From positions 40,813,001-40,877,000 of the forward strand of contig NC_091256.1 of the NCBI RefSeq assembly GCF_042477335.2: a DNA stretch of 64,000 bases, read 5' to 3'. Source of the stretch: Ovis canadensis (lineage: Eukaryota > Chordata > Mammalia > Artiodactyla > Bovidae). The notes under the pieces were generated by a model. That model made no database searches. It was not told the DNA's origin and saw only the letters and a list, made by a program, of their open reading frames with translations. The translations under genes were made by a program, and so were the position numbers. Positions 57,300-64,000 of the stretch are shown piece after piece; position 1 is the stretch's first letter; each line of letters opens with the position of its first letter.

Positions 57300-57424
57300 A
57301 TAATTTGGTTGTACTGGGTCTTAGTTGCAGCATGTGGGATCTAGTTCCCTGACCAGAGATTGGACCCAGGCCACCTCCATTGGGAGTGTGGAGTCTTAAC
57401 CACTGGACCACCAGGAAAATCCCT
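57300..57424 (-). mobile_element. CHR-type SINE, antisense
   Basis: 'tgtactgggtcttagttgca', 'gaccagagattggacccagg', 'tggaccaccaggaaaatccc'. Confidence 0.82.
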
Positions 57425-57569
57425 CAGTCTCCTTCCTTTCTTCCTCTTTGCTTTCCCCAGGGCTGGCTCCAAACCCTCCTTCAGGTTTTCACACCACTCG
57501 TCCCTCCTGTCTCATCTTCTTCCTCCTCTGCCTCTCTTGCCAGCTCTTCTCCTCTGCCTGCATCTTAAA

Positions 57570-58349
57570 TGGGCCCCACGCTAAGGCCCCTCTCGCTTTG
57601 ACACTATATACTTCCCTTGGACAATTCATCCACCTACAAACTTAAAGATGCCCTAATCTGTGTCTTAGCCCAGATAGCTCTCCCGAGCTCTGGACACATA
57701 TTTCCAACCGTCTGGACACTCCACCCGGATGTCCTGTAGGCACCTGAAGCGTACATAACATGTTCAAAATCGAACACTTTTCCTCCTGCCAAACCTGCTT
57801 TCACTCACGTTTGTATTACAGAGAATTGTGTCTCCAGCCATTTTGCCTTTAACATTAGACTCTCCAGCATCAGCTCAGAATCCTCCATCACTCTCATCTG
57901 AATAAACCCACTCTACATATTCTGGCAATCTATCTCAAGAATGCTTCTTGAGCACAGTCCAGCTAACCTTCCTGGTGTTACCACCCTTATCGTTTTGGGT
58001 AAGAGCCTCTGAACTGGTTTCCGTCCCCCAACCTCTCCTTGCTCAGCTCCTCCAGCACTGTTTGCAGAGTTACTGTCTCTTTTGCCTGCCTTTCCTTTGC
58101 CTGTAAAATAATGTTGTGATTTCTTAAAATGCCATAAAGTTTCCTTCAGCCTAGCTTTCTTTGTCATTCTTACTAATTTCTCACCATTCTCCTAGAAATG
58201 CACCCTATTGCCAAATGAATTTACAATTCCCCAAATACCCTGAGCACTCCAGTGATTTTGTGCCTTTATATATACTGTTCTTCTTTCATTGTCCTACTTG
58301 TCCATAGTATCTCAGTTTAAAAATCACCTCTGAATAATTCCCTTCAATT
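57570..58349 (+). mobile_element. L2 LINE 3' region, sense
   Basis: 'agctctcccgagctctggac', 'ggatgtcctgtaggcacctg', 'aacatgttcaaaatcgaaca', 'cctctgaactggtttccgtc': the decayed C-terminal ORF2 and 3' end of L2. The L1 at 58358 is inserted near its right end. Confidence 0.6.
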
Positions 58350-58357
58350 CTGGGCAC

Positions 58358-59478
58358 AACAATGAAGGAAACTATAAGCAAGGTGAAAAGACAGCCCTCA
58401 GAATAGGAGAAAATAACAGCAAATGAAACAACTGACAAGGAATTAACCTCCAAAACATACAAGCAGCTCATGCAGCTCAATACCAGAAAAATGAACAACC
58501 CAGTCAAAAAGTGGGCAAAAGACCTACACAGACATTTCCCCAAAGAAGACATACAGATAGCTAAATAAACACATGAAACGATGCTCAACATCATGCATTA
58601 TTAGAGAAAGCAAATCAAAACCACAATGAGGTATCACCTCATGCCAGTCAAAATGGTCATTATCAAAATGTCTACAAACAATAAACGCTGGAGAGGGTAC
58701 AGAGAAAAGGGAACCCTCTCACACTGTTGGTGGAAATGTAAACTGGTTCAGCCTCGATGGAGAACAGTGTGGAGAGTTCTTAAAAAACTGGGAACAGAAC
58801 TTCCATACAACCCAACAACCCCACTGCTGGGCATACACTATAAGGAAACCAGAACTGAAAGAGACGCGTGTACCCCAGTGTTCACTGCAGCACTGTTTAC
58901 AATAGCCAGGACATGGAAGCAACCTAGATGTCAGTTGGCAGATGAATGGATAAAGAAGTTATGGTACATACACACAATGGGATATTACTCAGCTATAAAA
59001 AGGAATGCATCTGATTCAGTTCTAATGAGGTGGATGAAGCTGGAGCCTATTACACAGAGTGGAGTAAGTCAGAAAAAGAAAGACAAATACTGTATATTAA
59101 TGCATATATATATATGGAATTTAGAAAGATGGTACTGATGGTCCTACATGCAGGGCACCAGAGGGGACACTCATATAAAGAACAGATTTTCGGACTCAGT
59201 GGAGAAAGCGAGGGTGCGATGATCTGAGAGAATAGCATTGAAACATGTATATTACCATATGTAAAACAGATGACCCGTACCAGTTCAATGCATGAGGCAG
59301 AGCACCCAAATCCAGTGCTCTGGGACAACCTAGAATGGGGAAGGAAGGGAGGTTGGAGGGGGCTTCATGAGGTGGGGGAACCCATGTAAATCTGTGGCTG
59401 ATTCATGTTGATCTATAGCAACAACCATCACAATATTGTAATTATCCTCCAATCAAAATAAATTAACTTAAAAAAATA
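58358..59478 (+). mobile_element. L1 LINE, 5'-truncated ORF2 3' end plus 3' UTR, with 8-bp TSD
   Basis: About 1.1 kb of L1. The ORF2 C terminus is open over 58626-59138: [20 protein letters not shown] near the start, TPLLGIHYKETRTERDACTP in the middle, and DEWIKKLWYIHTMGYYSAIK near the end. A 3' UTR ending 'ccaatcaaaataaattaact' plus A-rich tail follows. RT and endonuclease are absent. Flanked by CTGGGCAC at 58350-58357 and 59479-59486, so it entered by target-primed insertion. Confidence 0.93.
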
Positions 59479-59533
59479 CTGGGCACGGGGGCTTATTCTG
59501 CCTTCCTGGACCCTGCAGTGCTTTGAATTTCAT

Positions 59534-59826
59534 TTTTTTTAATTTATGTGTTTATTTTTGGCTGTGCTGAGTCTTCGTTGCTGCCTGCGGGCTTTCTCTA
59601 GTTGTGGCAAGCAGGGGGGGGCTACTCTTTAGCTGCAGTGCATTAGACTCCCCTTACTGTGGCTTCTCACTACAGAGCACAGGCTCTAGGTGCTTGGGCT
59701 TCAGTACTTATAGCTCATGGGCTTAACTGTCCTATGGCATGTGGGATCTTCCTGGAAAGGGATTAAACCCATGTCCCCTGCATTAACAGGTGTATTCCTA
59801 ACCACTGGACCACCAGGAAATCCCTT
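59534..59826 (-). mobile_element. CHR-type SINE, antisense, long form
   Basis: 'tatttttggctgtgctgagt', 'gggctttctctagttgtggc', 'gtgggatcttcctggaaagg', 'tggaccaccaggaaatccc'. Confidence 0.88.
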
Positions 59827-59879
59827 CAATTTCTTGGTGGATGTGTTTGGATTTTTTACCTAGCTGTGAGTTAAGGTGC

Positions 59880-60420
59880 TCAAGGGAGCATTATGTTTTA
59901 TCTATAACTCACACAACACACAATTACTCTTGTACACAATTCCATGGCTTTTAGTAAGTTCACAGGGCTGTGCAACAATCATAGCAATCTAAATTTAAAA
60001 CTTTTTCTTCCCCTGGAAGAAAGCCCCATACCCTTTAGCTATCATTTCCCCAACCCCCCAGTACTTCTGACCCTAGGCAATCACTAGGCAGTCCTAGGCA
60101 ATCACTAATCTAGTTTCTTTCTATATAGATTTGCCTACCCTGGACATTTCACATAAATGGAATTATACAATAATTGGTCTTTTGTGACTGGTTCCTTTTA
60201 TTTAGCTTAATGTTTTCAGGACTTACTCAGGTTGAGGCATGTACAACTACTTCATCCTTTTACATGGGTGAATAATATTCCACTGCATGGATATACTACA
60301 TTTTTTAATCCATTCATTAGTTGATCATTTGAGTTGTTTTCACTTTTTGGATATTATGAATAACATTGCTTTAAATATTCACATACAAGTTTTTGTGTGG
60401 ACATATGTAAACTACCACAC
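59880..60420 (-). mobile_element. Old L1 LINE 3' part, antisense
   Basis: 'ataaatggaattatacaata', 'ttagcttaatgttttcagga', 'aataatattccactgcatgg', 'tttgagttgttttcactttt' and 'caagtttttgtgtggacata': antisense mammalian L1 ORF2/3' UTR. It resumes at 61640 beyond the BovB. Confidence 0.8.
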
Positions 60421-60424
60421 AATT

Positions 60425-61436
60425 GCACTCATCTCACATGCTAGTAAAGTAATGCTCAAAATTCTCCAGGCCAGGCTTCAGCAATACGTGAACCGTGAAC
60501 TCCCTGATGTTCAAGCCGGTTTTAGAAAAGGCAGAAGAACCAGAGATCAAATTGCCAACATCCGCTGGATCATGGAAAAAGCAAGAGAGTTCCAGAAAAA
60601 CATCTATTTCTGCTTTATCGACTATGCCAACGCCTTTGACTGTGTGGATCACAATAAACTGTGTGGAAAATTCTGAAAGAGATGGGAATACCAGACCACC
60701 TGACCTGTCTCTTGAGAAATCTGTATGCAGGTCAGGAAGCAACAGTTAGAACTGGACATGGAACAACAGACTGGTTCCAAATAGGAAAAGGAGTACGTCA
60801 AGGCTGTATATTGTCACCCTGCTTATTTAACTTCTATGCAGAGTACATCATGAGAAACGCTGGACTGGAAGAAACACAAGCTGGAATCAAGATTGCTGGG
60901 AGAAATATCAATAACCTCAGATATGCAGATGACACCACCCTTATGGCAGAAGGTGAAAAGGAGCTAAAAAGCCACTTGATAAAAGTGAAAGTGGAGAGTG
61001 AAAAAGTTGGCCTAAAGCTCAACATTCAGAAAACGAAGATCATGGAATCCTGTCCCATCACTTCATGGCAAATAGATGGCGGAACAGTGGAAACAGTGTC
61101 AGATTTTATTTTTTGGGGCTCCAAAATCACTGCAGATGGTGACTGCAGCCATGAAATTAAAAGACATTTACTCTTTGGAAGAAAAGTTATGACCCACCTA
61201 GATAGCATATTCAAAAGCAGAGACATTACGTTGCTGACTGAGGTCCGTCTAGTCAAGGCTATGGTTTTTCCAGTGGTATGGATGTGAGAGTTGGACTGTG
61301 AAGAAAACTGAGCGCTGAAGAATTGATGCTTTTGAACTGTGGTGTTGGAGAAGACTCTTGAGAGTCCCTTGGACTGCAAGAAGTTCCAACCAGTCCTTTC
61401 TGAAGGAGATCAGCCCTGGGATTTCTTTGGAAAGAA
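60425..61436 (+). mobile_element. BovB (RTE) LINE fragment retaining reverse-transcriptase core
   Basis: This is the best-preserved BovB here. Conceptual translation shows RT motif A (FIDYANAFDCVD, about 60611-60646), motif B (RQGCILSPCLFNFY, about 60796-60837) and motif C (YADDTT, about 60922-60939), then the C-terminal QKTKIM region. Known for the family: RTE ORF2 carries endonuclease and RT. The endonuclease part is missing. A TG duplication in CTGTGTGG at about 60660-60667 shifts frame between motifs A and B, and a small deletion near 61275 breaks the C-terminal part, so it is inactive. Confidence 0.95.
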
Positions 61437-61640
61437 CCAAGCTGCCAGTGCAGGAGTCCTAAGAGACAAGAGTTCGATCCCTGGGCCGGGAAGATTCCTC
61501 TGGAGGAGGGCACGGCAACCTACTCCAGTATTCCTGCCTGGAGAATCCCCATGAACAGAGAAGCCTGATGGGCTGCAGTCTATAGGGTCACAAAAAGTCG
61601 GACACAACTGAAGTGACTTAGCACACAGGCACATGTGTTA
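61437..61640 (+). mobile_element. Bov-tA SINE, head-truncated, fused to BovB
   Basis: Begins inside the tRNA head ('ccaagctgccagtgcaggag') directly after BovB sequence and ends 'gaagtgacttagcacac'. The BovB 3' end is missing, so the joint looks like a recombination or secondary deletion. Confidence 0.88.
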
Positions 61641-61920
61641 CATTTAGATCTGTGATTCATTTTGAGTTAATTTTTGTGAATGGTTTCAGATAGGGGTCCA
61701 GCTTCACTCTTTTACATGTGAATATCCAGTTTTTCCACCACCACTTGTCAGAAAGACTATTCGTTTCCCACTCTATTGTCCCGGCATGCTAGAAAACCAA
61801 CTGCCCATAAATGTAACTGTTTGTGGACTCTCAGTCTTATTCCACTGAGTTATATGTCTGTTCTCATGTTAAAACCTTTTATCTTTAATTTAATTTGAAA
61901 GACATCATCCCTGTCAATAA
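61641..61920 (-). mobile_element. Old L1 LINE ORF2 part, antisense (continues 59880 piece)
   Basis: 'gattcattttgagttaattt', 'gataggggtccagcttcact', 'gtgaatatccagtttttcca', 'aaatgtaactgtttgtggac': antisense L1 ORF2, consistent with one L1 split by the BovB/Bov-tA. Confidence 0.8.
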
Positions 61921-62239
61921 TTACATAGGAGGCAATACAATTTGAAGTTCAGAAGGCCCCCTAAAATTACCCTAAACTCAAGATCCTGAGATAGCTCTTG
62001 CCCTAGAGGAAAGCAATGAACTTCAGCTGCTATAGATCTATTCTTGGATTCTGTTTAGGTGAGGGAATCGTGCAGGGGTAAACATTCCTGGGAACTGGCT
62101 GTGTCTTGCTCAGTAGGCCTCTTTCCATGTGGTCCCTCTGAAGTCCTCCCTTCTTCTTTTGCTTAAAAACAAGCTCCAACCTGTCCCTATCTTACTCTCT
62201 CCCTTATCCTTAAATCCATATTTGGAGTTTCTCAGGATA
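61921..62239. other. No recognised gene or repeat
   Basis: Unique-looking interval. Confidence 0.5.
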
Positions 62240-62666
62240 TTAGGTATAGTTCTTAGTAGCATGTATTTCATTGAGCATCTGCTCTGTGCCAGACATTGCT
62301 CTTGACGTGGGGAATACAGTGGTAAACAGAACAGAACTCATAACCCTCAAAGAACTTACATTTTAGAGGCACAAAGAAGCAGAAAACAAACAATCAAATA
62401 AAGTAGTTTCAGGCAGTGATAAATGCAATGAGGTAAAGAGAGGTCATGAAATTGCAAATGAAAGGGGGACCCAATTTAAATAGACTGGTATAAGGGAGCT
62501 CCCCAAGAGGTGGTATTTGAGCAGTCTTCAGTGTTAAGTGAGCCGTATGAAGACCTAAGAGGAAAGTAATCCAGGCCGGGGAACAGCAAGTAAAAGGGCT
62601 CCAGGAGGGTATGTGGTGGGCCACCGTCTCTGGGGTCGCACAGAGTCGGACACGACGGAAGCAACT

Positions 62667-62704
<38 letters not shown>

Positions 62705-62940
62705 TATGTGGAACAGTAAGAAACAAACGCAGTTGGAGCAGAGTGAACAGCGGAGAAAGGGGAAGGAGGCAAAGGTCAAAGAAGCCTAAGGCCAGACCAT
62801 GCAGGCCTTTGTAGACTAAAATCTGGAGTTTAGATTTTATTTTAAATGTGAGGGAAAACCCTTGGAGAGTTTTAAGCAAAGGAGTGATGTGATCTAATTT
62901 ACACTTTAAAAAAATTACTCTGCTAGAAGAAAACAGATGA
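62240..62940 (-). mobile_element. L2 LINE 3' end, antisense, split by BOV-A2 end
   Basis: 'ttcattgagcatctgctctg', 'agaacttacattttagaggc', 'ccatgcaggcctttgtagac', 'caaaggagtgatgtgatcta'. Minus-strand translation keeps a recognisable L2 ORF2 C-terminal stretch (HITPLLKTLQGF...FKIKSKLQILVYKGLH) at about 62800-62900, later interrupted. Confidence 0.75.
62617..62703 (+). mobile_element. Truncated BOV-A2 end with (AGC)12 microsatellite and TSD
   Basis: An 87-bp BOV-A2 3' end ending in 12 AGC units (62668-62703), flanked by GTATGTGG at 62609-62616 and 62704-62711. The repeat lies in no gene; Ala- or Ser-rich frames through it are artefacts. Confidence 0.93.
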
Positions 62941-63809
62941 AAATCTTTGTGACCTTGAATTCGGCAAAGATCTCTTAGATACAACACACAACAGCTTGAT
63001 CCATTAAAGAAAATATTGAAAAATTGGACTTCATTAAAATTAAGGATTTCTGCTGTCTGAGAAACACAACTTAGAGGATTAAAAACAGAGCACAACCAGT
63101 CCAGTGGGTAAGGAGCTTGGAAGTCGCTGCTCCAGCCTAAGAAGGAGATGGCTGACCAGCTGAAAACTCAACCACTCTCCTTAGATCTATAAGAGCAGTG
63201 AGGTCACACGGCAAACTGCTCCCCGCAGATTGAAGAAATGGACAGACAAAGAGAGGGAAGCACAACTTGCCAGAGCAGAAACCCGCAAGCAAAAACCTCC
63301 ATGGGAACCAGTGGAGAACAGAGAGACCTGGATTGTCAATGACAAATTACTGTAGGCTGAGGGAAACACTACAGGAAGATCCCCCTGTTATGCGGAGGGC
63401 GTCACATTTTTGTGGGTTTTCCCTCTAAGAACTCAATCAGGTGCTCGAGGGCATATCAGAGAAAAATCCCATTGTGCTTCTGGCCAGGGAAGGAAAAAAG
63501 AAATCATTTTGAAGCACAATAGAACATTCTATTCTTAACAAGGCCTGTCCTCAGCAGAAACTATTTAACTAGAACCTAACCTGCTGGTGTTTTATCAGAG
63601 CCTAACTGACCTTGGGGAAGGAAATATCCAACTCCAGCCCCTTCTAGCCTTCTGGTAGGACCTAAGGGAAGTTGGCGGGTGGGGGGGGGAGGGGTGCAGT
63701 TCATGAACTGATAAGCACTTGTGTCCAGAAGCACAGGTTCACTAAAAGCCTAAAATGTAATCACAGGGTCACAGCATGCTTTCCCTCCCCCATCACACTT
63801 TACCACATT
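62941..63809. other. No recognised gene or repeat
   Basis: Unique-looking DNA; a short G run at about 63681-63691. The opening part ('ttcattaaaattaaggatttctgc' region) vaguely recalls L1 but is too short to call. Confidence 0.45.
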
Positions 63810-64000
63810 CAGTTCAGTTCAGTTCAGTCGCTCAGTCATGTCCGACTCTTTGCGACCCCATGAATCGCAGCACGCCAAGCCTCCCTATCCATCACCATCT
63901 CCCAGAGTTCACTTAGACTCACGTCCACCGAGTCCGTGATGCCATCCAGCCATCTTATCCTCGGTCGTCGCCTTCTCCTCCTGCCCCCAATCCCTCCCAG
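63810..64000 (-). mobile_element. BovB 3' end, antisense, cut by window edge
   Basis: 'cagttcagttcagttcagtc' tail, then 'tgaatcgcagcacgccaagc' and 'gatgccatccagccatctta'. It continues beyond the right edge. Confidence 0.92.

Noticed and set aside
62409..63095. 228-codon minus-strand frame with a Leu run
   Set aside because: Built from L2 ORF2 remnant plus the antisense reading of the AGC microsatellite; not a gene.

Overview
The window is ordinary mammalian nuclear DNA from a ruminant, most likely a bovid (cattle, buffalo, sheep or goat; I cannot separate these from sequence alone). The evidence is the mobile-element set: Bov-tA and BOV-A2 SINEs, BovB (RTE) LINEs and CHR-type tRNA-derived SINEs, laid over older mammal-wide L2, MIR, L1, MaLR/ERVL and DNA-transposon remnants. 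Coding density is very low, and almost every longer open frame is a transposon fragment or a chance frame.

The only host coding sequence I can support is the first coding exon of CDC42BPA (MRCK alpha kinase) on the minus strand, 1700-1877. It has a clear ATG with an in-frame upstream stop and a strong splice donor. The gene continues leftwards out of the window, so 1-1699 is its first coding-side intron. To the right lie its 5' UTR (AT-rich near the exon) and a CpG-island promoter, about 2640-3610. The island has a triple GC-box array, a YY1-like site, facing G-quadruplex-prone tracts and strong donor motifs on both strands, which would suit a bidirectional promoter or an alternative upstream exon.

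Everything right of about 4.1 kb appears intergenic (upstream of CDC42BPA). Region by region: 4.8-5.6 kb BovB plus Bov-tA; 8.6-11.1 kb MLT1-like LTR, then an L2 split by BovB and Bov-tA; 11.4-12.4 kb head-to-head BOV-A2 pair and an antisense MLT1; 16.7-18.3 kb BovB and a Tigger-like element split by L1 and Bov-tA; 19.1-21.3 kb BovB and SINEs; 21.3-32.9 kb mostly unique DNA with scattered SINEs, including a tandem BOV-A2 pair; 32.9-41.3 kb an antisense endogenous-retrovirus graveyard (ERVL/MaLR type) containing an inverted duplication; 42.0-46.1 kb a palindromic MITE, a long antisense L2 and an MLT1-like LTR; 52.7-54.0 kb BovB and L1 3' end; 57.6-62.9 kb L2, L1, BovB and SINEs; and a BovB end running off the right edge.

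I found no CRISPR array, operon, tRNA or rRNA gene, or other undescribed system. The most informative oddities are the inverted duplication at 32.9-34.4 kb, a 23-bp retroposed SINE scrap with a target-site duplication at 26.7 kb, nested insertions with readable target-site duplications, and the promoter architecture.
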